64,000 nt of DNA from DATFVA01 sp963771705 (GTDB lineage: Bacteria; Bacteroidota; Ignavibacteria; Ignavibacteriales; Ignavibacteriaceae). The stretch spans positions 124,001-188,000 of the forward strand of contig CAVYUP010000008.1 of assembly GCA_963771705.1 (NCBI GenBank), written 5' to 3'. This document shows, one piece after another, positions 1-8,834 of the stretch. Both the position numbers and the translations under genes were made by a program. Position 1 is the stretch's first letter, and each line of letters opens with the position of its first letter. Below the pieces are notes generated by a model that saw only the letters and a program-made list of their open reading frames with translations, made no database searches and was not told where the DNA came from.

Positions 1-167
1 TTTCTGCGGCAAATTATGATATGATTCTAAACGCGGGCGTGCCTCACCATCAAATTCAAAAATCGTCCCTTTGCAGTTTCGAGTATAAAGAGATGCTTCA
101 TTCATACAGGAGGGATGGTAAAAGATCCGGCCGGGCACTCGGTGTAATAGCGATGAGAGAACCTTAA
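1..167 (+). CDS. pgeF: C-terminal end of a PgeF/YfiH-family (laccase-domain) purine nucleoside phosphorylase
   Basis: An open frame enters from the left edge (whole codons from base 3) and stops at TAA 165-167, giving about 54 residues. It ends with an 'SSLCS...LHSYRRDG..SGR' block, which matches the C-terminal LC...FFSYRRDG..TGR signature of the PgeF/YfiH family. These are cytoplasmic zinc enzymes, once called polyphenol oxidases, that phosphorolyse or deaminate purine nucleosides. Only the tail is visible, so the metal ligands cannot be checked. It lies 66 bases before folB on the same strand and probably belongs to that operon. The family call is fairly sure; the exact substrate is not. 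Confidence 0.75.
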   Translation, partial: SAANYDMILNAGVPHHQIQKSSLCSFEYKEMLHSYRRDGKRSGRALGVIAMREP

Positions 168-233
168 TGGGTGATGGATGTTAAATAACAGCCGGATTTA
201 TAGATCCAGCTTAATATTTTTTTTGGAGAATTT

Positions 234-605
234 ATGGAAAATATAATAAGGATTAAGAGAGCGACTTTTTACGGATACCACGGGGTTCTTTCTGAAGAGC
301 AGACTGTAGGCGGAAAATTCGAGGCAGATGTTGATCTTTATACTGATTTCAGCAAAGCCGCAATTGATGATAATCTTTCCGAAACAATAGATTATCATAA
401 AGTATACAAATTTATTTACAAGCTTGCGCTGGATGAAAAGCATTATTTAATTGAATCGCTTGCGACTAAAATTGCAAATGAGCTTTTACTTAATTTTAAC
501 GGAATTCAGAAGGTATGTGTCCGCGTGAGAAAAAACAGTCCGCCGCTCGGCGGGGTAGTAGACTGCGTTGAGGTAGAGGTAATTAAAGAAAGAAAAGAAC
601 TATAA
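234..605 (+). CDS. folB: dihydroneopterin aldolase
   Basis: A 123-residue cytoplasmic enzyme that cleaves 7,8-dihydroneopterin to 6-hydroxymethyl-dihydropterin and glycolaldehyde in folate synthesis. Family landmarks are all present at the usual positions: FYGYHGV at 12-18, Glu22, Tyr54 in TIDYHKVY, and the catalytic Lys100 in VRVRKNSPP. The length is standard. The ATG start follows a GGAG at 224-227. The next gene is folK, the following pathway step; the folB stop TAA overlaps the possible ATA start of folK by two bases, so the two are probably translationally coupled. Confidence 0.95.
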   Translation: MENIIRIKRATFYGYHGVLSEEQTVGGKFEADVDLYTDFSKAAIDDNLSETIDYHKVYKFIYKLALDEKHYLIESLATKIANELLLNFNGIQKVCVRVRKNSPPLGGVVDCVEVEVIKERKEL

Positions 606-1117
606 AATTCGGTAATATTATTTCAGCTACTGCATACATAGCGCTTGGATCTAACGTAGGGAACAGGGAGGAGAATCTCAGCAAAGCTGTGGATTTGCTG
701 GAATCTGATTCGAGCTGTACTATTACCTCAAAATCTTCCATTTATGAAACTAAACCTTTCGGGAATACCAGTCAGGATAATTTCCTGAATGCCGTAATCG
801 AAATAAAGACAGATTACTGGCTCAAAGAGCTATTCAGACTGCTTAAGCTGGCAGAAGAAAAGATGGGAAGAAAGAAGAGAGAGAAATGGGGCCCAAGGGA
901 AATTGATCTGGATTTATTATTTTACAATAAAACAATTTATTCCGATTATGAACTGAGGATACCGCACGAAGGAATTATGAACAGAGATTTCGTTATTGTT
1001 CCTTTAGTTGAAATCGCTCCTGATTTCATCATCCCCGAAAAAGAGATAAAAGTATCGGAAATCGACATAGAAAAGATTGAAAAAAATATAATCGCAAAAA
1101 CTGATTTTAAATTATAA
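602..1117 (+). CDS. folK: 2-amino-4-hydroxy-6-hydroxymethyldihydropteridine pyrophosphokinase (HPPK), non-canonical start
   Basis: HPPK transfers pyrophosphate from ATP to 6-hydroxymethyl-dihydropterin, the step after FolB. Motifs are AYIALGSNVGNRE near the N terminus, the catalytic loop region with KWGPREIDLDLL, and IPHEGIMNRDFVIVPLVEIAP. The conserved N terminus begins about base 632, yet there is no ATG, GTG or TTG in frame between the stop at 584 and that point. The first standard start is GTG 689, which would delete the conserved ALGSN strand. Likely starts are ATA 602, overlapping the folB stop as ATAA, or ATT 617/620. A start-codon mutation or sequencing error (ATG read as ATA) is also possible. 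Product is sure, start is not. Confidence 0.88.
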   Translation: MKFGNIISATAYIALGSNVGNREENLSKAVDLLESDSSCTITSKSSIYETKPFGNTSQDNFLNAVIEIKTDYWLKELFRLLKLAEEKMGRKKREKWGPREIDLDLLFYNKTIYSDYELRIPHEGIMNRDFVIVPLVEIAPDFIIPEKEIKVSEIDIEKIEKNIIAKTDFKL

Positions 1118-1788
1118 TGGTAAAACAATTGATCGATAATCCTGATGTTAAATATATAGCCATTGAGGGTGTAATAGGGGCAGGCAAAACATCGCTTGCC
1201 AAGAAAATAAGTGAAAAGCTGGATGCAGAACTTATACTGGAGCAGTTCGAGGTAAACCCTTTCCTTGAAAGTTTTTACTCCGACCGTAAAAGATACGCTT
1301 TTCAGACGCAGATGTTTTTTTTAATAAACAGGTTTAAACAGCAGGAAGAGCTTAACCAGGAGAACCTTTTCACCGAGTTTATAGTGAGCGATTATGTGTT
1401 TGATAAAGACAGAATTTTTGCTTACTTGAACCTTAGCGGTGAGGAGTTGAAATTATACGAAAGCATTTTTCCGCTGCTCTCACGCAGTTTAAGAAAACCT
1501 GATCTTGTTGTTTTTCTTCAGTCGAGTGTAGACAGGCTTATGTTCAACATAAAAAAGAGAAGCAGGAAGATAGAAAGAAACCTGACAAGGAGTTATATTG
1601 AGGAACTGAGCGATGCATATACTCACTTTTTCTTCAGGTACTCAGACACCCCGCTTCTCATAGTAAACTCAACGGAAATTGATTTTGTAAATAACGACCA
1701 GGATTTCAGTGAATTATTTAAGCAGATATTCAGAAAAGACAGAGGCGTAAAGGAATACTTTAAGCCCGAATCGAAGAGGATAGAATGA
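1117..1788 (+). CDS. deoxynucleoside kinase (deoxyadenosine/deoxycytidine kinase family)
   Basis: A 223-residue P-loop kinase that would phosphorylate deoxynucleosides for salvage. The Walker A loop GVIGAGKTSLA lies at about 18-28. A family-typical stretch with FQTQMFFLINRFKQQEEL follows at about 67-84, and an arginine-rich lid segment (KKRSRKIERN) at about 145-155. Length fits the dGK/dAK family. The start ATG overlaps the folK TAA by one base (TAATG), so translation is coupled. Finding this kinase next to folB-folK is common in the Bacteroidota/Chlorobiota group. Base preference cannot be read from the sequence. Confidence 0.88.
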   Translation: MVKQLIDNPDVKYIAIEGVIGAGKTSLAKKISEKLDAELILEQFEVNPFLESFYSDRKRYAFQTQMFFLINRFKQQEELNQENLFTEFIVSDYVFDKDRIFAYLNLSGEELKLYESIFPLLSRSLRKPDLVVFLQSSVDRLMFNIKKRSRKIERNLTRSYIEELSDAYTHFFFRYSDTPLLIVNSTEIDFVNNDQDFSELFKQIFRKDRGVKEYFKPESKRIE

Positions 1789-1988
1789 GTCTCATAAGAT
1801 TAATTTTATTTTTTATACTATTTTATGTTATATATTACGTCCTGAAGCTGTTCATTGCCAACTTCAGGTTAGGATCAAAAAGCAAGCGTGACTTCCAGAG
1901 AGAAAAAAAGTCAGAGAGCAAATACGAGAATGTTGAAGAAGCCGAGTTTACCGAGATAAAAAAGAAGGATGAGAACGATAAAAAATAA
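1785..1988 (+). CDS. small single-pass membrane protein (DUF4834-like)
   Basis: A 67-residue protein with one strongly hydrophobic N-terminal helix (about residues 4-25) followed by a short basic patch (RLGSKSKRDFQREKK) and a highly charged acidic/basic tail. This layout resembles the small DUF4834-type proteins found in this position in related genomes. Its ATG overlaps the stop of the kinase gene (ATGA), and it ends four bases before the glycosyltransferase, so it is firmly inside the operon. Function unknown; the charged tail probably lies in the cytoplasm. Confidence 0.7.
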   Translation: MSLIRLILFFILFYVIYYVLKLFIANFRLGSKSKRDFQREKKSESKYENVEEAEFTEIKKKDENDKK

Positions 1989-1992
1989 TTAA

Positions 1993-3093
1993 ATGGCAAA
2001 ACAAAATTTCATTTCATCTACTCTTTATCTAATATTCAAAAAGCTTCTCAGCGTTCCGGAAAATAAAAGCACCGATCTTGGCAGTCCCAAAAAATTTCTA
2101 ATCGTAAGACAGCACAACCAGCTCGGGGATCTTCTTGCTGGAGTTTCAGTATTCAGGGCCATTAAGGAAAAATACCCCGACAGTCACATCACGCTGATCG
2201 TCAGTCCTTTTAATTACCCTGGAATGATAAAAAATAAATTCCTCGACAGGATCTTTATTTTCGATAAAAAGAAAATATACAACCCCTATTACCTATCTGG
2301 ATTTATCAAGCTATTAAAAGAAGGATATGATGTTACTCTTGTTCCGGTAACAGTTTCCATTTCCTTCACAAGCAATCTCATCTCCCGTCTTTCAAAAGCT
2401 GAAACGAGGATAGGCCCTTCGAGTCTTGACGGTAAAATCAACCAAAGCGCTTTTTTCTTTGACAGGAGGGTAAATATCGACTGGAGAAAGCATCCCGACT
2501 CAAATGTATCGGAGAGGAGCCTTGATATTGTAAGGCCTTTCGGCATTACAACAGATAATTATAAATCGGAAATAACTTTTGATAAGGACGATATTAAAGC
2601 TGCTGAAAAATTTCTTGAGAGCTTCCGCAATAAGAAAAATGGTCTGCTGATCGGACTGCATGCAGGCGCCGGCAAACCCCAAAACCGCTGGTCGCTTAAC
2701 AAATACTCAATACTCATCAAGCGACTGAAAGAAAATTACGAAGCAGATCTTTATTTAACGGGGAGTTCGGGAGACAAAGAGGAGATAAAATTTGTTACTG
2801 AGAATGTTCCATTTGCACTTCCTGTATTTATTAACAGGAAAATTCCTGAAGTGGCGGCTTTAATTTCGTTATCAGATCTGTTCATATCTAATGATACCGG
2901 CATTATGCATGTGGCCGGCACCACGAAAACCCCACAGATCTCAATATTCGGTCCTACCAATCCCCTCAACTGGGCACCTATCGGTGAAAACAAGGTGTAT
3001 ATCCGCAAATCTGACCTGATAGATGACATTGCCGTAGACGATGTATTTAAATTATGTATCTACTTTTTCCCTTCCACCCGTAGTGAGAATTGA
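1993..3093 (+). CDS. glycosyltransferase family 9 (heptosyltransferase-like)
   Basis: A 366-residue GT9 enzyme of the ADP-heptose:LPS heptosyltransferase family, probably acting at the inner membrane in lipopolysaccharide or related glycan assembly. The N-terminal domain starts with LIVRQHNQLGDLLAGVSVFRA, the acceptor-side GD motif. The C-terminal nucleotide-sugar domain has GLHAGAGKPQNRWS and the conserved SNDTGIMHVAG followed by SIFGPTNPLNWAP. Length is typical. It follows the small membrane protein by four bases and closes the folate/salvage operon, an unrelated function. The sugar donor and acceptor cannot be told from sequence alone. Confidence 0.88.
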   Translation: MAKQNFISSTLYLIFKKLLSVPENKSTDLGSPKKFLIVRQHNQLGDLLAGVSVFRAIKEKYPDSHITLIVSPFNYPGMIKNKFLDRIFIFDKKKIYNPYYLSGFIKLLKEGYDVTLVPVTVSISFTSNLISRLSKAETRIGPSSLDGKINQSAFFFDRRVNIDWRKHPDSNVSERSLDIVRPFGITTDNYKSEITFDKDDIKAAEKFLESFRNKKNGLLIGLHAGAGKPQNRWSLNKYSILIKRLKENYEADLYLTGSSGDKEEIKFVTENVPFALPVFINRKIPEVAALISLSDLFISNDTGIMHVAGTTKTPQISIFGPTNPLNWAPIGENKVYIRKSDLIDDIAVDDVFKLCIYFFPSTRSEN

Positions 3094-3251
3094 TTTAAAA
3101 TTTTCTGCTCCTGAATCCTAAGAATTTTAGTTTCCTGTTGTGTATTTAAATTTGAATTCATATTTTTCACCTGAGTAGTGCTTCTTTAGGGGACAGGCAG
3201 TTTTATATCCTGTTGAAATACAGATAAAGTTACAACCTGGAGGAAGCCATT

Positions 3252-3509
3252 ATGCAAATAATCGATCTTTCTGACTTATCAGACGGCAGTCCTTTCTGTA
3301 TCAGTAGAATTATTTGTGAAGGGGAAAAATATTTTGCTGAAATTCAGCCACTTCAAAGCAAATTCAAAGTTCAGATATACAAAACAGATTACAAAAAAAT
3401 CCTTGATGCTTCTCAGGAGAGAAGAATTATCAAGATTTACCCTTTCGAGGGAAAAATAAGCGGGGATAACGAATTTGTTGAAGGAAGCTACAAACTGGAA
3501 ATAATATAA
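3252..3509 (+). CDS. hypothetical protein, 85 residues
   Basis: A small soluble protein I do not recognise. The ATG at 3252 is preceded by a good ribosome binding site (GGAGG at 3240-3244), which argues that it is real. The sequence alternates short beta-like stretches with lysine- and glutamate-rich turns (IYKTDYKKILDASQERR), with no signal peptide, membrane segment or cysteine cluster. It stands alone, 158 bases after the glycosyltransferase gene and 61 bases before the 163-bp dispersed element. Confidence 0.6.
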   Translation: MQIIDLSDLSDGSPFCISRIICEGEKYFAEIQPLQSKFKVQIYKTDYKKILDASQERRIIKIYPFEGKISGDNEFVEGSYKLEII

Positions 3510-3570
3510 TATTTTTAGAAGCTATCCAGCCCCTAATGGATTCATGTCCTGAGTTCGTTCCAAAATTAAT

Positions 3571-3733
3571 ACACTGCCATTTTGTCATACGTAGATTTTT
3601 TCAACAACCGAAAATAGCTTTTTTTCGCTGTTTTGAAAGTGTCTCATTTTGAGTCCACCTACGGTGTAAACCCACTATAAATACCCTCTTTAACCGAGAT
3701 AAAAAGGGAGTATGACAATTTGTCATACCTGTT
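3571..3733 (+). repeat. 163-bp dispersed element, copy 1 (MITE-like)
   Basis: This stretch recurs as its reverse complement at 30201-30363, exactly the same length. Shared blocks include ACACTGCCATTTTGTCATAC at the left end, a GTCTCATTTTGAGTCCA core, and TATGACAATTTGTCATACC at the right end. The two ends are imperfect inverted repeats of each other (13 of 16 positions: TGCCATTTTGTCATAC against TGACAAATTGTCATAC). A possible TTAAT direct repeat flanks this copy. There is no coding frame of note. It may be a small non-autonomous mobile element or a repeated protein-binding site array. Confidence 0.85.
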
Positions 3734-4032
3734 TAATTTGTCAACAGCTTTTCCGCACTCACTGTATGCCGGTGCTAATCATCTATCCACAGTGAAACAA
3801 CGGGATGATCTTTTACCTGGGGTATATTTTTTCATTGCCCGGATCATTTAATTCCAGCCAGTGTTTATATCCTCATAAACATATCTCACTAACAAGGAGG
3901 GAGGCCAGGAGCCCAGTTTCAGCATGGTGGTTACAATTAACTTATCTTTCCTCTGGCTGCTTTCCGCTATTATTAAGTAACTTTTAATATATTACCTCCC
4001 TTTATATATTTGTATTCTATAACAGGAAACGA
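3734..4032. other. non-coding gap upstream of lepA
   Basis: About 300 bases between the dispersed element and lepA. A 60-codon frame at 3805-3987 has no plausible start signal or protein-like composition and is discounted. There is a single DnaA-box-like 9-mer (CTATCCACA near 3782), too little to suggest an origin. No terminator hairpin was seen. The lepA promoter presumably lies in the A+T-rich stretch about 3975-4020. Confidence 0.5.
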
Positions 4033-5826
4033 ATGCTAAACATCAGAAATTTTTGTATAGTTGCGCACATAGACCATGGTAAGTCTACTATAGCCGATTG
4101 CATACTTGAAAAAACCGGCGCCGTTACAGAACGGGAGGCTAAAGCCCAGGTGCTCGATGATCTTGAACTTGAGAGGGAGAGGGGCATTACCATAAAGTCG
4201 CATGCCATCCAGATGCACTACAAAAGCAGTGATAAAAAAGACTATGTCTTCAACCTCATAGACACCCCGGGCCATGTAGATTTCTCTTACGAGGTTTCAA
4301 GATCGCTTGCGGCCTGCGAAGGCGCGGTACTTGTTGTGGATGCAGCGCAGGGTGTAGAAGCGCAGACGATCAGCAACCTTTATCTTGCTGTTGAGGCCGG
4401 GCTGGAAATAATTCCAGTCATCAACAAAATCGATCTTCCAAGCGCTGAAATTGATAAGGTAAAAAATCAGATAATCGACCTGATAGGGTGCGAGAACGAT
4501 GAAATTCTCTTAGTGAGTGCAAAAACAAAAACAGGAATAGATGAACTCCTTGAAAGGATTGTAACCAAAATCCCTCCGCCGAAGGGTGATTCAGAGGCTC
4601 CACTTCAGGCTCTTATATTCGATTCCATTTTTGATCCATACCGGGGGGCAATAGCATATATCAGGATATTCAACGGCAAGGTAAAGACGGGCGACAAGAT
4701 AAAGTTTTTTGCAACGAACAACGAGTTTGAAGCCGAAGAGATCGGTATCCTCGGTTTAAGGAAAGTAAAATCAAATGAAATTGAAGCCGGCAATGTAGGT
4801 TACCTAATAGCAGGAATTAAGGACGTACATGACACCAAGGTTGGTGACACGATTACGCATGCAAGGGGCGGGGCAGCAAAACCGCTTCCGGGGTATAAAG
4901 ATGTAAAACCAATGGTGTACAGCGGACTATATCCGACACTCTCAGATAATTTTGAAGACCTGAGGGATGCGCTTGAGAAATTTAAGCTGAATGATTCGGC
5001 ACTTGTTTATCAGCCGGAGACTTCTGCGGCGCTGGGATTTGGTTTCCGGTGCGGTTTCCTGGGAATGCTGCATATGGAGATTGTTCAGGAACGGTTATTG
5101 CGGGAATACGATCAGTCGATTATTACAACCCTTCCAAACGTAGAATATATTGTATATAATAAGAAAAATGAAGAAATTATAGTAGACAATCCCGCAGAGA
5201 TGCCGCCAATTGGCGAAATTGAAAAGATTGAAGAACCCTTTATTAAGGCTCAAATTGTTTGTCCCAGCGAATACGTCGGCAACATAATGAAACTTGCCAT
5301 GGAGAAAAGAGGAATTTATATAAATACTACTTATATTGATCCCACAAGAGCTGATCTCCAGTTCGAATTTCCACTTTCAGAGATCATCTTTGATTTCTAT
5401 GATAAGCTGAAATCATCTACCCGGGGATATGCATCATTCGATTATGAGTATATAGGTTACCGTGAATCGGATCTGGTTAAACTTGATATTATGCTTAACG
5501 GCGAACCTGTGGATGCGTTATCCATGATTGTTCACAAGGACAAGTCGTATGACTGGGGCAGAAAAGTCTGCAGCAAATTAAAAGATCTTATTCCCCGTCA
5601 GATGTTTGAAATTTCAATCCAGGCAGCTATTGGAACAAAAATAATATCCAAATCAGTTGTAAAAGCACTCCGGAAGAATGTACTGGCTAAATGCTACGGT
5701 GGTGATATTACAAGAAAAAGAAAATTACTAGAAAAACAAAAAGAGGGCAAAAAAAGGATGAAACAGGTTGGAAATGTAGAAATTCCTCAGGAGGCTTTTC
5801 TTGCTGTACTGCAAATTGATGAATAG
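4033..5826 (+). CDS. lepA: elongation factor 4 (back-translocating GTPase LepA)
   Basis: A 597-residue translational GTPase that acts on stalled or mis-translocated ribosomes. The G domain begins at once with NFCIVAHIDHGKSTIADC (P loop), then RERGITIK (switch I), DTPGHVDF (G3) and NKIDLP (G4). The conserved LepA-specific C-terminal domain is complete, with CYGGDITRKRKLLEKQKEGKKRMK near residues 555-580. Length is standard. The ATG start gives the usual short N terminus. It is followed 17 bases later by lepB, the classical lepA-lepB arrangement. Confidence 0.97.
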   Translation: MLNIRNFCIVAHIDHGKSTIADCILEKTGAVTEREAKAQVLDDLELERERGITIKSHAIQMHYKSSDKKDYVFNLIDTPGHVDFSYEVSRSLAACEGAVLVVDAAQGVEAQTISNLYLAVEAGLEIIPVINKIDLPSAEIDKVKNQIIDLIGCENDEILLVSAKTKTGIDELLERIVTKIPPPKGDSEAPLQALIFDSIFDPYRGAIAYIRIFNGKVKTGDKIKFFATNNEFEAEEIGILGLRKVKSNEIEAGNVGYLIAGIKDVHDTKVGDTITHARGGAAKPLPGYKDVKPMVYSGLYPTLSDNFEDLRDALEKFKLNDSALVYQPETSAALGFGFRCGFLGMLHMEIVQERLLREYDQSIITTLPNVEYIVYNKKNEEIIVDNPAEMPPIGEIEKIEEPFIKAQIVCPSEYVGNIMKLAMEKRGIYINTTYIDPTRADLQFEFPLSEIIFDFYDKLKSSTRGYASFDYEYIGYRESDLVKLDIMLNGEPVDALSMIVHKDKSYDWGRKVCSKLKDLIPRQMFEISIQAAIGTKIISKSVVKALRKNVLAKCYGGDITRKRKLLEKQKEGKKRMKQVGNVEIPQEAFLAVLQIDE

Positions 5827-5843
5827 TAAAAAGAGGGCATCGT

Positions 5844-6767
5844 TTGTTTAATCCTTCCCAAAATACAGTCTATACCGAAGCTCCTCCGCCGGAATATATT
5901 CCACGGAAAAAAAGATCCAGATTCGGCACCCTCATCAGGGTCCTTTTTATAATCCTGATTGCAGCAATTTTAATTAAATCTTTTCTGGTTGACGCATTCA
6001 GAATACCTACCGGGTCGATGGAAAACACCTTACTAGTAGGGGATAATATTCTGGTCAGTAAAGTAGCATACGACTTTCACACACCGCGCTACATTCCTTT
6101 CACCGGTATTTCTATTGCTTCTGCTGACCTTTTTTCGATATCGGATCCGGAAAGAGGGGATGTGATTGTTTTCCAATTTCCCTACGGAACCGAAATTCCC
6201 GACGCAAACAGCATAAATCTAGTAAAAAGAATTGAAGGTCTTCCCGGTGATATTATACAGATAAAGAAGCAGGAAGTTTTTGTGAACGGAAAACCTGAGC
6301 CTTTTCCTTTTGCTGTAAAGATTAATCGTGACAACAGGATGGAAGCGGGCATACCCGAACCCGGTATTTTTCCAGATGACAGCGCATGGAATAAGGATAA
6401 CTATGGTCCTATTACAGTGCCCAAAAAAGGACAGCTGGTAGATTTAACACCAGGGAATGCGCGTTTCTGGAAGCCGATCATCGACAGAGAACTTGGCAAA
6501 AATACACTCAGCGTTGAGGGTACAGTAATTACTATTGAAGGACAGCCCGTTCATGGCTATACTCTTACCAAAGATTATTATTTTGTTTTAGGCGATAACC
6601 GTGAGAATAGTATGGACAGCCGGTACTGGGGATTTGTCTCCAGAGATATGATTATCGGCGAGGCCTTTATGATATACTGGTCGTGGGATCCATATGTACC
6701 AAACCGGAAGTTCTATAACGTTGTAGAACCAATACGGTTTGACAGGTTATTCAAATCGATCAGATGA
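5844..6767 (+). CDS. lepB: signal peptidase I
   Basis: A 307-residue inner-membrane protease that removes Sec signal peptides. One N-terminal transmembrane helix (about 31-48, LIRVLFIILIAAILIKSFLV) is followed by the catalytic serine in FRIPTGSMENTLLVGD and the general-base lysine in INLVKRIEGLPGD; the C-terminal box reads FVLGDNRENSMDSRYWGFV. The start is TTG 5844 after GAGGG (5833-5837); no ATG fits. It is slightly long because of an insertion between the catalytic boxes, which is usual in this phylum. The downstream protease gene starts inside its stop codon. Confidence 0.96.
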   Translation: MFNPSQNTVYTEAPPPEYIPRKKRSRFGTLIRVLFIILIAAILIKSFLVDAFRIPTGSMENTLLVGDNILVSKVAYDFHTPRYIPFTGISIASADLFSISDPERGDVIVFQFPYGTEIPDANSINLVKRIEGLPGDIIQIKKQEVFVNGKPEPFPFAVKINRDNRMEAGIPEPGIFPDDSAWNKDNYGPITVPKKGQLVDLTPGNARFWKPIIDRELGKNTLSVEGTVITIEGQPVHGYTLTKDYYFVLGDNRENSMDSRYWGFVSRDMIIGEAFMIYWSWDPYVPNRKFYNVVEPIRFDRLFKSIR

Positions 6768-8719
6768 AAAAAATTATACTACTTATAATCCTTGTTCCCT
6801 TCGTGATGCTATTTCCGCAGGAAAAGTATCTGATATATTTTAAAGACAAAGGGGAACAGGCGAGTCTGCAGAAATCATCACCTGAGTATCAGCTGGCGCT
6901 GAAGAAAATCTCACCCCGCGCTCTTGCGAGGAGACAGAAGGTGATGAATAGTGACTCCCTTATCAAATTTGAAGATCTTCCTGTTAGTAAAGCTTACGTT
7001 TCGCAGCTGAAATCTCTTGGAATAAAAATCGTTAATACTCTCGATTGGTTTAATTCAGTTTCTGCCTACCTTGATGATGATTTAAAAAACCAGGCCAGTC
7101 AGCTCCCCTTCGTAAAAAATATAGTTCCTGTAGAAGTTCTGACTTTCAGAAACGACAATAAATGGAACAATATACTTGTGAAAAGCAAGAATACCGGGGA
7201 ACTCGGTTACGGGATGTCTTATGAGCAGCTTGCTTTATCAGACGTTCCGATTGTACACTCCAAAGGAATAACAGGAAAAGGAATTATTATTGGAGTACTT
7301 GATACCGGATTCGACTGGAAATACCATGAAGCCTTAAAGAACGCTGATGTGCTGGCTGAATATGACTTTGTCTTCCACGACAGCGTCACTGCCAATCAGC
7401 CGCAGGATGTGCCTGGACAGGATTCTCACGGAACTTTTGTTTTTTCAGAGATCAGCGGCTATAAAGATAGTGTGATGATAGGGGCTTCTTACGGTTCATC
7501 ATTCATCCTTGCCAAGACAGAGGATATAAGGTCGGAGACGCACGTGGAAGAGGATAATTATGCTGCTGCACTTGAATGGATGGAAAACCTGGGCGTTGAC
7601 ATTACCAGCAGCTCCCTTGGCTATAATGAGTTTACCTCAGGGACTTCATACACTTATGCTGATATGAACGGTCATACAACTATTGTTACCCGTGCGGCCG
7701 AACTAGCGTTCCAGCGGGGCGTAGTTACGATAACCGCTGCCGGCAATGAAGGAAATAATAAATGGCATTATATAATTGCCCCGGCGGACGGATACAATAC
7801 AATGGCTGTAGGAGCAGTTTATCCTGATAACATAGTGGCTCCATTCAGCAGCAGAGGTCCTACATATGACGGAAGAATTAAACCTGATGTTGTGACGATG
7901 GGTGTGAATGATTACGGTGCCTCTACAAATGGTCCCGATATTTATACATATGGAAACGGGACCTCATCAGCTACCCCGATAGCCGGAGGAATTGCAGGAC
8001 TTGTTCTTTCAGCGTTTCCTCATTTGTCGAATGTGCAGGTAAGAGATATTTTCCATGAGACTTCAGATAATGCGGAAGAGCCCGACAATGACAGGGGATA
8101 TGGACTGCTATCGGCGGCAAGAGCAATTTCTTTTCCAAATCTTCAGAATATTAATGGCAGCTTTATAATACACAAGGCCTTTATTGATAGTTTTACGGTT
8201 TCAGATGTCAGGCTTTTTTATTCAGCCGACAATTTAAACTTTACTCAAATTAATATGAACTCAGAGAATGATTACGCATTTAAAGCACAGATGCCTTCAT
8301 TCCCGCTAAACCAGGAAGTTAATTTTTACTTTACCTTTAATGATGCCAACGGTAACGTTCACCGTGATCCTGAGGGGAGAACTTACAAAATTCAGTATGG
8401 CGATATGAGGGTTTCATTAAATATCGCTTTATCTCCTCCCGCGGATTATGTGTTAAGCAATAACTTTCCGAATCCTTTTAATTCATACACGACTATCAGC
8501 TTTATATCGGAGGGGAATTTCTCTGCTGAGTTAGTGATATATGATGCCCTCGGAAGAAAGATTAAAACACTATTCAAAGGAACCGCTTTTACGGGGACCA
8601 ACTCAAATACCTGGGATGGAACAACAGACAGGGGCTATGAAGCAGCAAGCGGAATTTATTATTATACCTTAAACCTTAATGGCCGTATATACAGCCACAA
8701 GATGGTATACTTAAAGTAA
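6764..8719 (+). CDS. secreted S8 (subtilisin-like) serine peptidase with T9SS C-terminal sorting domain
   Basis: A 651-residue exported protease. A signal peptide (about 1-19) precedes a propeptide-like region. The subtilase triad is visible: Asp in GVLDTGFDW (about 179), His in DSHGTFVF (about 221) and Ser in GTSSATPIAGG (about 401). After a beta-rich linker comes the sorting domain: NNFPNPFNSYTTISF, then YDALGRKIKTLF, ending GIYYYTLNLNGRIYSHKMVYLK. The protein should cross the outer membrane by T9SS and be anchored or released. Its ATG overlaps the lepB TGA (ATGA), so it is co-translated with signal peptidase. Substrate unknown. Confidence 0.93.
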   Translation: MKKIILLIILVPFVMLFPQEKYLIYFKDKGEQASLQKSSPEYQLALKKISPRALARRQKVMNSDSLIKFEDLPVSKAYVSQLKSLGIKIVNTLDWFNSVSAYLDDDLKNQASQLPFVKNIVPVEVLTFRNDNKWNNILVKSKNTGELGYGMSYEQLALSDVPIVHSKGITGKGIIIGVLDTGFDWKYHEALKNADVLAEYDFVFHDSVTANQPQDVPGQDSHGTFVFSEISGYKDSVMIGASYGSSFILAKTEDIRSETHVEEDNYAAALEWMENLGVDITSSSLGYNEFTSGTSYTYADMNGHTTIVTRAAELAFQRGVVTITAAGNEGNNKWHYIIAPADGYNTMAVGAVYPDNIVAPFSSRGPTYDGRIKPDVVTMGVNDYGASTNGPDIYTYGNGTSSATPIAGGIAGLVLSAFPHLSNVQVRDIFHETSDNAEEPDNDRGYGLLSAARAISFPNLQNINGSFIIHKAFIDSFTVSDVRLFYSADNLNFTQINMNSENDYAFKAQMPSFPLNQEVNFYFTFNDANGNVHRDPEGRTYKIQYGDMRVSLNIALSPPADYVLSNNFPNPFNSYTTISFISEGNFSAELVIYDALGRKIKTLFKGTAFTGTNSNTWDGTTDRGYEAASGIYYYTLNLNGRIYSHKMVYLK

Positions 8720-8834
8720 GACAAATCACAAATTAAATTGGTTAATGCCATTCCCCTGTTCCTGCCTCCCTCATATGTAAACTTTTTGAAAGATTATACT
8801 TAAATTTATTTTTTGAAAATCTTAGAGGAATGAG

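Noticed and set aside
198..443. 81-codon frame antisense to folB
   Set aside because: Shadow of folB with no start signal; the same holds for the other antisense frames over uvrA, lepA, NCS2 and the propeller genes.
3782..3791. DnaA-box-like 9-mer
   Set aside because: Single site with one mismatch, no cluster, AT-rich unwinding block or dnaA/dnaN nearby; not an origin.
3805..3987. 60-codon open frame upstream of lepA
   Set aside because: No ribosome binding site, odd composition (clusters of Ser, Leu, Cys, Trp) and a position in a gap that drifts; most likely chance.
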